Below the pieces are notes generated by a model that worked only from the letters and a program-made list of their open reading frames with translations, made no database searches and was not told where the DNA came from. The translations under genes were made by a program, and so were the position numbers. From Acephala macrosclerotiorum (Eukaryota > Ascomycota > Leotiomycetes > Helotiales > Mollisiaceae), in the NCBI GenBank assembly GCA_014904845.1, contig MU119239.1:248001-312000 (forward strand): a stretch of DNA of 64,000 nt. The letters run 5' to 3'. This document shows positions 11,461 through 22,280 of the stretch, piece after piece (within the stretch, counting starts at the first letter, position 1; every line of letters begins with the position of its first letter).

Positions 11461-13991
11461 TTTGCTTGAAGCACGGAAACGACATTATGAAAAAGCCGGT
11501 GTGTTTTGTCAAATTTTGTTTACATTCTTGGGTATTGTGGCGTTGGTCAGGAATGAGGGCGGAGACGCTCGACATCCTACTTGAAATGCATTCATCATGC
11601 GCTGAGATGCTCTTTAGTACGAGCAAGGAACTTTAGAGTGGCAGGGAGAGTGGCACTGCCCAAAGTTGGGATGAAACTCTCCCGTGGGAAGCACAAGCTT
11701 TGTGCAGTGCCGTGAAAAGTTTCAAAGATTTTGAGGTAGCGATTTCCAATGTCCGAACTTGCATTTGATGACGTAATATAAAATAAAAGGATTTTCGAAG
11801 TCCAACATGAGAACATCGAGATGCCAGCGCGGCGGCAGTGACAAAGCGGAATGAGGGCGGAACTCCCACTCACTTTTAGTACCCAAAATGAATCTCAATG
11901 TCGATATTCCTGTCGTTCTGTACGATGCGGAGTCAAACTTTCTTTGAGGAAACAATCTGTAGATTTGGGTATTTTGTTGCACATCGCAAGCCGGCGGCAC
12001 TGCCATCGGGGGACGAGCGCTGGCGGCAGCGGCAGTAGGCTTGCGATGTGCAACAAAAACTGTTCGCACAAACGGACATGCGATTCTGCATATGGAGTAG
12101 GAAGACATCGGAGATTGAGAAGGCGATGAGTTCGACAGTAGATGCACGGTTGAACATCTTTTTGCGGCCACGCGGAGATCATAAACTTTGAAGCAGAAAA
12201 TATCGTCGCAATGGATGGAAGAAGCAGCTTCAGACGAAAGATGGCGGAGACGCAGAAACAGTTCAGTTTGTACAACTATGTACCGATGGTGTTATCGTGT
12301 GCAACCTTTGGAAGCAACGTTGCCGAGAATTGAAGATCTTGATTGCGGTGTGAAGGAAGTTTGGTTTCACAGACCATAAGAAATCGCAACACAGCATCAC
12401 AGCCCCTAGGCCGGGTTTGCACAAGTCTTGAGGCCTTACAGCCTGAGGACCTAATTTCAAGCACGCAATCGCCCTTGTCACGCTAAATGGTCGTAAGAGC
12501 GAATGAGAAAGAGCGACTCTTAGGTCCTTTCTTTCCTCTCTTCAAATCTTCTCTCCTTCTCCTTCAAACTTCTGAATAACTTCTTCAAACTTACCTCCAA
12601 GTATCGAGGCCTTCACTGCTCTTTTTCGTAGTGTTTTCTACTCTCAACGTTGAGGATCTCGGAATCGTTTTCTAGCATGACACATCGTGGCGTATAGCGT
12701 CCAATCAGAGCAGCCTAAGTGGGTTTCTGCATCTCTTGGGAGAATAGGCTTCTCGCTGCCTTACGGACAAGCAGAGGGGATGAAATGGCAGCGGTCAACT
12801 CCGAGATTCAGATAGGATCAGCGATGGCAAGGTGCAAGCGCTCAATCATACGATACAAGTTAATGAGCAAAGTTTTGGATGTCTTGAGGATGCTGGAGGA
12901 AAGCTGTGGTTTTTGCCTCTCTCACCAACGAATTCTTGTTTATTTTGGATGCTCTTCACTTGAAGGTTGATGAGGGCTTTGGCTTCATTGCTATCGACCC
13001 AATCTCTTCGATCTCAACATCGAAACCGACGTCGAAGGTCTCTGTCCATCTTCTCCACGTCGCTGTCTTGCATGTGCAAGATAATTGCTTGATATTGGCC
13101 AATAGATAAGCATGACGACGTCCCCCCCACTACCGAATAACCCCGCTTAACTTCGGCTTTGATTGGATTCTGAACTCGACGACGATGAACGGGGAGAGTT
13201 ACTTTGAGGATCCGGTCACGCTAGCAAGGATATCAAAATGCGGGCGACTCGATTGGTTGGAGGAGGGCGAGGGAGAAGGTTGAGGGTGTGTCTTATCGAG
13301 GAAAGTTCCACAATCCCTGTGGGCCGAAACTTGCCCACACGAATTCACCCCCAGGACGAGATGGGCGCGCAATTGAGGTAGACGGACTTCGACTTTGACG
13401 AGAAGGAAGGATTCGGAAGAGAGGACGACTAAAGATGGGCATGAAGTTGGCAAGAAGCATTCAGGGCTTCGAGACTTTGCAGCACCGTTTCTTTTTTGAC
13501 TGCTGCTGAATTGATAAGGGTCTGATGTACAGCAAAGGTTATGGACGGCTGTGCATCAGTTCCACTTAGCGCGGCGCACATTAATCTTACGTGTCTGAAA
13601 ACAAGACAATCGAATGTTCCGAATTGCTGTTCATCAACGTTTCGTACCATTTTCCATTCTCTTGAAAACACCGCTTGTCTATCTTTCAATCTCTCCCTCC
13701 GGCATCCAAACTCCAGAATTCTTTTCTCATCATGGCTCTTATCAAATCCAGCCCCCTCCACGTACTGCGATCAAATGTCTCAGCACGACCTTCTCGTATT
13801 CTGAGCGGGGTCAATCGTGGTATTACTGGGACATCAAAAATTGCATCACCCTGGGAGACCGCACAACCATCAATTCCATCGACTTCCCCATTCCCTCCAG
13901 GCAAGCAAGCCGTCTTCCTTCAGTCCTCTCCATTCTAACCCCCTTTCTAGTGACTTCTCATACTCCGAATTCCATCCAACGTCCCTCAATC
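11461..13991. other. Gene-poor intergenic region
   Basis: About 2.5 kb with many short overlapping frames on both strands, none supported. It holds an 87-bp hairpin element (11972-12058). An open frame at 13675-13938 (87 codons) could be read from an ATG at 13732; it gives an Arg/Ser-rich start (MALIKSSPLHVLRSNVSARP) resembling a mitochondrial presequence, but it stops before the cysteine dioxygenase start. It may be an upstream ORF in that gene's leader. Confidence 0.4.
11972..12058. repeat. 87-bp hairpin with 21-bp perfect inverted arms
   Basis: Arms 11972-11992 and 12038-12058 are perfect inverted copies (arm begins TTTTGTTGCACATCGCAAG). The GC-rich 45-bp loop contains GGCGGCA repeats. 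The arm ends share TTGTTGCAC with the small palindrome at 24735-24762. No clear target duplication. It could be a miniature element or a hairpin in a transcript. Confidence 0.75.
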
Positions 13992-14687
13992 ATGCACGAC
14001 ACGAACAAAACCCCCTTCGACGACCTCCTCAACTCCATAACTCACAGCCTCGGTACGACTCCGAAGCCGGTCCTTCCACACTTACACAACCTGCTTCGAG
14101 CATACTCCTCGGATCTAGACCACTGGTCCAAATTCGCACACAGAAATCCGGCGAAACAATACACCCGCAATCTCGTCTGCGAACTTCCAGGAATCTTCAA
14201 CCTCCTGATCTTGGTTTGGACGCCGGGTCAAGCGAGTCCGATACATGATCATGCTGATAGCCACTGCTTGATGAAGGCTTGTCTCCCCCTTTTTCCCCAA
14301 CTCAATCCACTGCTGACCTTCACCGTTGTAGATATTGAAAGGACAGCTCCAAGAATCACGCTTTGCGATCCCCAAGGACCTAAAAGGCGAAGGACCACTG
14401 ACCGAGACGGCAAGAGCAAATTTTGGGGTCGATAAAGTTGCCTATATCGCCGACAATGTTTGTCCCCATTCTCCTCATCCTAAGCACGTGCTCACGCTAA
14501 TGGTTGACAGCTTGGTCTTCACGAGATCTCGAACCCGCATCCAACAGAATATGCCGTGTCGTTGCATCTTTATGCGCCACCGAATGCGGCGATGAGGGGA
14601 TGCAATATCTTCGATCCCGAAACAGGAGAGGCAAGGCACGTGATGCAGTGTGCTTATGATTCTATTGGCGGCGTTATTGCGAAGTGA
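13992..14687 (+). CDS. cdo1: Cysteine dioxygenase type I
   Basis: Three exons: 13992-14276, 14332-14457, 14511-14687, giving 195 aa in a clean frame. The product oxidises L-cysteine to cysteine sulfinate with O2 at a mononuclear Fe(II) site (cytosolic sulfur metabolism). Visible active-site elements: SPIHDHADSHC supplies two His ligands and the Cys of the Cys-Tyr cofactor, LGLHEISN the third His, and SLHLYAPP the cross-linking Tyr. The first intron (14277-14331) starts with GC (AAG|GCTTGT) and ends TTGTAG with a GCTGAC branch point. A GC-AG intron is required to keep ILKGQLQESRF in frame, because GT alternatives break it. The second intron is GTTTGT...ACAG. Length and motifs match the family, so the gene is probably functional if the GC donor is used. 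Confidence 0.92.
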
Positions 14688-15366
14688 AGAGGCTTTTGTT
14701 TAGTATATGGGTCCCAAATAATGTTGACTTACGGGAAAATGAGGGGACATGTCGCTCTGCAGCGCACGGTTAGGCCTTTATTAAAAGATTTTATTCTTAT
14801 GAGACATGACTTGGAATTTGGAATCGGGAAATGGGAATTGCGATGGACTTTTTGGATACCCAGCATCTAGTGTCACAATACCTACTGGACTCCTTTGGAA
14901 TTGATTGGATATCCACAAATTTACTGATGCTGAAGATGATGATAGTCTCGGTGAGCACTCATCGCACCTACCCCGCAGTACCCCTCCACGCGCTCCTACC
15001 TGAATGGAAATCTCCCTCTACCATATCTCATTCATGATCCTCTAATACGACAATACGATGTTCAAGCCTCGTCGTCGGCCGCCACTATTCCAGCCTCAAA
15101 TCTCCAAAGCCTCGGTCGATCTGGAGATCGCTACTTCTAGTCCGACAAAGCTAGCCCTAGCATCCAATATGAGTCTTGGCGTACCACCATCTCTTCAATA
15201 GAGACCTATTACTGGATGCGGTAATATCTAGATTCGGGTGCCTTGCAGCAGGTCGGGATGCAGATCGATGAGTAAACATCGTGGATCGATGCACCGATTA
15301 CATATCTAAGAGACCTTGAACCTCTCCATCTGAGACGTGCCTGCGAGGTTGTGGAAGAGAAAGGTG
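14688..15366. other. Intergenic, nothing recognised
   Basis: About 680 bp between two plus-strand genes. Short frames only; no repeats or motifs that I can support. It presumably contains the terminator of the cysteine dioxygenase gene and the promoter of the GMC gene. Confidence 0.4.
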
Positions 15367-17260
15367 ATGTCCAAGATGTGGGGAATTTCGCAGTTCTCTT
15401 TCTCTTTTCTCTTCAGTTCAGCGACTCAAGCAGTCCCCAGCTATGACTACATGTTCGTCGTCCCCTCCTTTCTTGTGACTGCCCCGCTAACAAACAACCA
15501 GCATCAGAGGAGGCGGAATGGCGGGCTTGACGATAGCAGCCCGCCTCTCAGAAGGCCCCTCAACCACAATACTCATCCTTGAGGCGGGTAACGACCACTC
15601 AAACGTCACTAGTGTCCTTTCTCCTGGTCTGTACACCATCATGTATGGCGACCCAGAGTATGATTGGAACTACAAGACCATTCCTCAAATCCACGCCAAT
15701 GGCCAGGAAGTCGTTCATCCTCAAGGCAAGCAGCTGGGTGGATCGAGTGCTATCAATTTCTTGTTTTGGACGCATGCTAGTCAGCAGGATATCAACAACT
15801 GGGGGGGGGGATAAGAATTGGTCGTAGGATGTCTTGGAGCCTACTTCACCAAGTCTGAGACATACCTCACGCCCTCTTCTCTTGTTGCATCAGATCTGGA
15901 TACTGGATATATTGAGTCGAACCTTCATGGGAAGGAAGGACCGATTAACAACACGTTCCAAGATATTTACAGGCCTTTGGACGAACCCTGGCCTAGGACA
16001 TACGAGAAGTTGGGTATAACGCCAAAGACAGATCTAAGAGATGGATTTGCGCTTGGAGGGTATACAAATCTGATCAAAATGGATCTCAAAAGCCACACTC
16101 GAAGTTATGCTGATACCGCTTACTGGCTGCCTACCTCGAAGCGATTGAATCTAAAGGTGGTGACTAGAGCACTGGTGGAGAAAATCTTGCTTGAGAAGGA
16201 TGGGAAAGGAAATGTGACGGCGACTGGTGTCAGGTACTCATCGGGAAACAAGACAATAGAGGTAAAGGCGAAGAAGGAAGCAATCTTCTCTGCTGGGTCG
16301 ATTGGCTCACCTCAAATCTTGGAGCTTTCTGGAATTGGAGATCCTGAGTTACTGGATAAACATGGCATTGAAGTTTTTGTTCCTAACAAGCATGTCGGGG
16401 AGAATCTGCAAGTCACATCTACGTTCCTGTTGCGTGAGTAGCTCCTCGGTCAACGAGAAGAAAATACTGATAGATGGACAGATACAAGGTCATTCCCGGC
16501 ATCACAATCCTGGACAACTTCACAGATCCCGACTTCTTCAACATTGCGTATAAACAATACATCGGGTCTCCTCAAATCGAATGTGGAGACCTGACCCCAC
16601 CTGCAATACTCAAGAACTTGTCACTAGGTCTGGCAGATCAATACGTACTCCTGAACAAATACTTGCGTTCCGAAGCCGTGACCCAAGAGCTCACCGTCAC
16701 TGGTGGCATGAGTCCTCAATACGTGAACGACACCACCAAGCCTTTCACCACCTCTTTGAGCGGGAACTTCTTCACACTCCTCGGCGTCCTAGAACATCCA
16801 TTCTCGCGCGGCTCAGTCCACATCCAATCCTCTGACCCAATCGCCTACCCTACCACAGATCCCCAATACCTCTCCCACCCCTTCAACATCGAAGTCCTCT
16901 CCCGCATCGTTCTTCACCTCGAGACCGTCGCAAAAACACCACCACTTTCCTTCCTCCTCAAAAGTAACGGAACGATCTACCAACCTAGATACCACGCCCT
17001 CAACTCCTCCAATGTCGCGGAATTGGTGAAGAAAAGTCTGCAATCTGAGTATCATCCGGCAGGTACGTGTGCGATGCTACCAAAAGAGAAAGGAGAAGTG
17101 GTGGATGAAAGGTTCAAAGTTTATGGGGGTGGGGGGATTGAGGGTTGTAGATGCGAGTGTGTTTTCGTTGATGCCGAGGGGAATTTTGCAGACGCTTGTT
17201 TATGCTGTTGCTGAGAGGGCTGTTGAGTTTGTTAGGGGAGATGTTGGTAATTGTCTGTAA
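15367..17260 (+). pseudogene. GMC oxidoreductase, decayed
   Basis: Exon 1 is 15367-15452 with a short signal-peptide-like start, then a GT-AG intron 15453-15501. The dinucleotide-binding motif reads IIRGGGMAGLTIAARLSEG, followed by ILILEAG and HPQGKQLGGSSAINF, all typical of FAD GMC enzymes. At 15801-15845 the frame breaks: a run of ten G, then a TAG where Trp is expected, then another one-base shift. The frame resumes at YFTKSETYLTPSS and runs to VGENLQ, including FSAGSIGSPQILELSGIG. The next intron (GTGAGT at 16434, CAG at 16481) joins out of frame. The C-terminal domain (SEYHPAGTCAMLP) is followed by another shift in a GGGGGTGGGGGG tract near 17130, after which VVDASVFSLMPRG appears. At least three lesions; either a pseudogene or a region of poor homopolymer calling. 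Confidence 0.8.
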
Positions 17261-17449
17261 GAAGATGATTGGATAGTCTTAGAGACATGCATATGCACCC
17301 ATCCAGTCCTTAGGCATCCCACATCTGCAGCCTCACCTTCACTTTTCAGCCCAAGAAAAAGTCAACTTGGACCTTACCTTCTTTTATCCTGCCTGTTCAA
17401 TCGTGCTTATCAACTAGTCACGCGATACCCATCTTGCCTGAGAATCAAA

Positions 17450-20316
17450 ATGTCAATATGCACCTTATGTCATGATCTGGAGATAGCGCCTCGCGACTAC
17501 AGGGTAGCGCTAGATTTCCCACCACAGCACCTGGAGAGGTCGGAAAGCACTGGTTGCAAGACCTGTTCTGTATTGCTCAGTGGCATCAAGGGCATCGCTG
17601 GCAGTATTAGCGGACTTTCTAATGTTAGGCATATTTATGTCTGGGGAGACGCTGTCGACAATAAAGGGTCTCTTGAAGTGGATCTATACCTAGTTGATAC
17701 AGGACGTCAAGTAAGACTTGAACTCTTTATGGGTCCCCGTAAGATACCTTTCCGTTTTAACCTATAGAACTGTCTTGTTAACTGTAACAACTAGAGTCGA
17801 TGTCTTCATGGAAAGGACTGAAGACTATGCCAAGGGTTTCAGGAAATACTGCCTCAGATGAGGACTTCATCTGGGCTGTGGAGACTTTGAACCGATGTGT
17901 CGCAAATCACGAGCATTGCAATAATGCCATTGACTCAAAGCTGCCGACTCGAGTCCTCGATATGGGGGACCCGAGTGGACCGTTGCAGGTGAAATCAGTG
18001 TGTTAAATGATTACATTACATTACATTATAGAGATATAATCATATTGTAATCAAATAAATCTAATGATAATCATAATGTAATGTAATGTAATCAAAATAA
18101 TCATGATTATAATGCATTATATTGATTAGCACGTGATCAAACCCGAAGTGGCAAATAAGGCTTGAAAATAAGGTTTGGCCAATCAGAAGCGTTAAAGCTA
18201 GGCCAGAACTGACATCGCGCGATTTATAAGCGAGTTGCCGACTCTCGATATAGTGTAGAAAGGCAGTAAAAAGTACTTTTAAAGTCCATTCTACGCGTTT
18301 GCGAACCATGTAAAACTCTGCCTGAAAAACTAAGATTACAAAATGCCAGATTTCTTAATATATTCATGACCAGATCACGTGCTGGCACTAGTCTTAATCC
18401 GGATCAACAATACTAGTCCTACTACAATAGCTTCTTACCTTTTTTTTAATGGGAATATAGATTTATTTTCAAAATAATTTATATTAAATTGTAAAGTCTT
18501 TAAAATAATAAAAAATATTTTAAATATTTTTATTTTTATTAAAGTTACGTAGATAATGCATTATAATTATAATTATAATTAATTATAATCATAATTATAA
18601 TGCAGATTATTTTGACTTTTGATAATCATAATGCAATGTAGTGTAATCAAGATAATCATAATTATAATGCATTAGTTGCATTTTTTTTTATCACGCTGGG
18701 TGAAATTGATAGAGCCTAACGACATGAAAGCCCGATACGTTTGCTTAAGCCACTGCTGGGGAACCACTCAAACGGCCACGACCAAAGTCAACAATATATC
18801 CTTGCACTGTCAAGGAATTGCCTTTTCATCGCTCCCAAAGACTTTCCAGGACGCTATAGTTTTCACGAGAAAACTAGGTGTGAGATACCTTTGGATTGAC
18901 TCGCTGTGTATCATTCAGGACTCGAAGAAAGATTGGATTACAGAGTCATCTAAGATGGCATCCATCTATCAGGGTTCTTTTCTCACACTTGCTGCGACAA
19001 AATCCTCTAACGGGGACGGTGGCTGTTTCTCCTCAATCTCGCCTGATCCTCCTGACTTCCGCGTCAGTATCGGCGACCCCTCGCACGCCGTTTATGTACG
19101 AGAGAAGCTGCACCATTGGGATACGTTGGCATACAGTCAACTCGCAGTCATGTTCCCGCTTTTAACGCGAGGATGGACGTATCAGGAAAGGCTGCTAGCA
19201 CCCAGAGTGTTACACTTTTGTGAGAAGGAGCTCGTATGGGAGTGTTTGGAAGACATCTGTTGCGAATGCTCTTCCTTCAAACCAGCAACAAGGCCTAAAA
19301 TGGAACATTTCGCGGCCCTGCAGCAGATTCGAAACCTTTTAAAGACTGAGGTTGTAACATTTCCGGCGCCTGAAGAACCCCAACTTTCCCAACTTGGACC
19401 TGCGCCAAAGGGCATGCGTAGACTTTGGCGAAAGTTTTTCCCTTCATCTCGTGGGTTTTTTGACTCGGCAAGAATTTCGGAAATAGCTTCCTTCGAGACA
19501 GCGCAAATCAAGGAGTTAGAGAGGATCGAAGCCCTTCCAAGAGCCCGGGAAGTTGAAATAATTCGATCACAGGCCGCGATTAAAGCTAAGTGGCATACTG
19601 TTGTGAGGAACTATTCTCACCTAAAGCTAACAGTGGAGAGTGATCGTCTTCCTGCCATTGCCGGCTTGGCGCGAGAGGCAGAGGAGTGTAGAGTTGGCCC
19701 ATACCTGGCCGGCTTGTGGGGAGACTCACTCCTTCTGGATTTGACGTGGCGAATCGATCACCCCATCGTTTGATGCTTGCCTACGTCAGTTGAATATCGC
19801 GCTCCCTCTTGATCATGGGCCTCTGCGAACGGAGGCGTTACTTTTCTGAAAGACCATGTGACCCCTCCAACTTTTTTCAAGCCTTTAATCGGAAAAGTAG
19901 AATGCACTCTAATCTGTGGCGCCGACTCCTTCGGCGAAATTAGTCATGGACGTCTAGAAGTGAAAGGGAATTTGTTCAGCGCAAGCCTCATCTACACTTT
20001 CCTCGACAATAGCGCCCTCGACTCAGGACACTACAAGCTGGCAACGGGCGACGAACTCATCATGTATGCCGATCATTGTTTGTGTCCCCAGTGCCTGTTG
20101 GACACGAGCGAAACAATGAAAAGCGACTCAGAAATTTTTTGCTTGGAGCTATTTGCAGATTTTGACACCAGTATTGCATTGGTACTGAGGCCGCTGAAGT
20201 CTGATTGCACTGCATTCGAGCGAATTGGAATTGTAGAATGGCCGAGATCAAGTAAAACGGGAATATTTGGGCATAGACTTGCAAGCAGGCTTTCGATGCA
20301 ATTCGTGCTCTACTAG
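17450..20316 (+). pseudogene. HET-domain (heterokaryon incompatibility) gene, disrupted by a MITE and two stops
   Basis: Exon 1 is 17450-17738, intron 17739-17794 (GTAAGA...CTAG), then a long second exon. All three HET blocks are present: YVCLSHCWG, RYLWIDSLCIIQD and RGWTYQERLL. The gene is cut after LPTRVLDMGDPSGPLQVK by a 703-bp element (17996-18698) flanked by an 8-bp duplication; removing the element and one duplicate restores the frame exactly. Two in-frame stops follow at 19771-19773 and 19810-19812. The second is a TGA inside RAPS-stop-SWAS, where HET proteins have Trp; the first is probably a former CGA. The frame continues to 20316. HET proteins trigger cell death on non-self fusion; this allele cannot make a full product. 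Confidence 0.9.
17988..18706. mobile_element. 703-bp non-autonomous hAT-like MITE with 8-bp target-site duplication
   Basis: The element occupies 17996-18698. Its ends are CAGTGTGTTAAATGATTA on the left and, read as the complement, CAGCGTGATAAA on the right. The 8-bp duplication GGTGAAAT flanks both sides (17988-17995 and 18699-18706), which fits hAT-type insertion. The interior is AT-rich, full of inverted ATTACATTACATTA/TAATGTAATGTAAT motifs, and has no transposase. It lies in the coding exon of a HET gene and introduces a stop (GTGTGTTAA) shortly after the left junction. A relative with matching ends lies at 52058-52333. Confidence 0.9.
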
Positions 20317-21246
20317 TTCTTTTGTTCATTTTACTGATTTACGGTTCTTGTCTTCTTCATAACAGTATTTCACCATTCACAAGAGGAAGAAGTTTAATGG
20401 CAGCTTCACGGAGAATCATTGTGCTGTTTCGATGGCACAGGGCGGTGTGAGATGACTACATTATCTCTTCTTTGGCAATGAGTATATACTTTCCCAACGT
20501 GCAACCAAATGCATATCTGCAAATTATTTATCTTCTCTTTGGTCCGTCCTCATTCCTCGAGTGCAATTTATGCGGGGCGTATGGATTGATACTGTAATCT
20601 CGCTCGCTTCAGGAAAGGGGGTGGGGTAAAAACCTGAAACCACCATGCATCCACTGATTTCATTGTGGCTTTTTCTGCGATATGCAACGAAACTTAACAT
20701 TTGGATATAATCTTACTCTGTGGCTTTGTGGCTTTGTGGCCAAGATCAAGAGCCGTGCACATCCTCACCCTAGCATTCGCTGAAGTACAAATTAGACATC
20801 CCGAGAGGGACCGTCGCGGGGAAGCCACAGGACGCGCACTCGCCGCGCAACCTCCCGCTCATGCTCCGCTCCACCCTAGATCCCTCCCCTCGCAAGATTT
20901 GAAAACAATCTCAATTGATTGGCCACGGCATTCATGTTTCTTGATCTGATTACGACGATCTTGGGGTTAATCCCTGATGTGGAGGCGGCTCTGTGGCCTG
21001 TTGTGGCTATGATTGCCAGTCCTGGTCTTGGCAAATGCATTCAAGATGAGGACGATGTCCACTTTTTCTTTCTCATATCAAAGGAGCTTCTTGGCAGGAG
21101 AAACAGAATCCAATTGAGGACAAGTGCCACTGAAGACTTATCATAGATACAAATAACCCAAGCTGATTTGGACATTATTGGCTCAGCGGATATCTTCTCC
21201 TGCTTTGCCTGTCTTTTGTTTCAGTCTCTTCATTCATTCTCTGACA
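20317..21246. other. Intergenic, nothing recognised
   Basis: About 930 bp. Short frames only. Contains a TATATACTTTCCC stretch near 20486 and a CTTTGTGGCTTTGTGGC duplication near 20720. No gene or element supported. Confidence 0.35.
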
Positions 21247-22197
21247 ATGATAGCTCTCAATACTCTAGTTGCATTATTGGCAACTGTGCCTCTCGTCCTT
21301 GCCACCCTAGTGACAATGTCGAAGCAACCAAAGCAGAGATGATAGAGCGGGACACTCAGCATGCCGCCGCGACTAGATCTTTGTTCAAGTGTCAAGACTC
21401 TGCCGAAGAAATGGCTGAGGGAACGCTCGGCCGCTCGTCGGGCAGCCAAAGTTACTGAGCTTCAAAGAAAGCGCGGATTCACTATTGGTACATTCCCTTC
21501 CTATAACGTCGGACAATATTCTAACTTACCCCCGGAACCACTCAGTCACCAAAAGCGAGATCTCACCTCCCTTCAATACAGGACCGAAAAGAACCGCAAC
21601 CAGTCTGGCGTGCCCATGCATATCGAGCTCCAATTTGTCGACATAAATACCCGTTCCCCCATCTTCTCTTTGCTTGCCGACATCTGGCATTGCAATTCCA
21701 CCGGTGTGTATTCGGGAATTGACACTAGTGAAGGCGAAGGAGGATTGAATTCTACGTTCTTGAGAGGGCTCCAGGCCGGCGATGAAGGGGCAGTGGCGTT
21801 TGATACGTTATTTCCGGGGCATCATGATGATAGGATTACGCATTTGCGTCTTGTTGTTCAAACCAACGCTACCATCCTTCCAAACAACACCTACACCGGC
21901 GGAACACGTCGGCCAAATCTACTTCGAAAACGCGCTGGTGGATGTAGTTGAGGCGGCGAGTCCGTACAACACGAATATGATTGCGTTTACGACGTGGGAA
22001 GAAGATGGTTGGATGTTGGAGGAGGCGACGACGGATTATGATCTGTTTGTGAGTATGTGCAGTTGCGTGAAAATCTGGAGGATGGGTTGTTGGAGGAACA
22101 GATATTACGTGACCCGTGCGTAAGCCTTACTCCTTTCAGATTATGGCCCGAGTGTGAGGTCATGCCACAGAGGTCGAAACAGCCCACCGTATTCTGA
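21247..22197 (+). pseudogene. Extracellular intradiol ring-cleavage dioxygenase, decayed
   Basis: The start at 21247 encodes a signal peptide (MIALNTLVALLATVPLVLA). The core reads GVPMHIELQFVDINTRSPIF, ADIWHCNSTGVYSGI and LNSTFLRGLQAGDEGAVAFD, matching the family of secreted fungal intradiol dioxygenases that cleave catechols with Fe(III). Four single-base frame changes are needed to follow the homology: near 21301 (one C missing), 21418-21421 (one G extra), 21896-21906 and 22048-22052. The usual iron-site segment GHYxxRxxHIH reads GHHDDRITHLR, so a Tyr and a His ligand appear lost. Ligand loss plus several frameshifts point to a true pseudogene. The end point is approximate. Confidence 0.8.
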
Positions 22198-22280
22198 CTT
22201 GTGAGGCTGAATTACTACACATCTTTTCAATATCTTGAAAGTCATAGGCTAATAATGTAGCGCGATCCAAATATACCAAG

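Noticed and set aside
19771..19812. Explaining the stops of the first HET gene by RIP
   Set aside because: The inferred ancestral codons (CGA, TGG) would need changes in CpG and CpC context, not the CpA context preferred by RIP.
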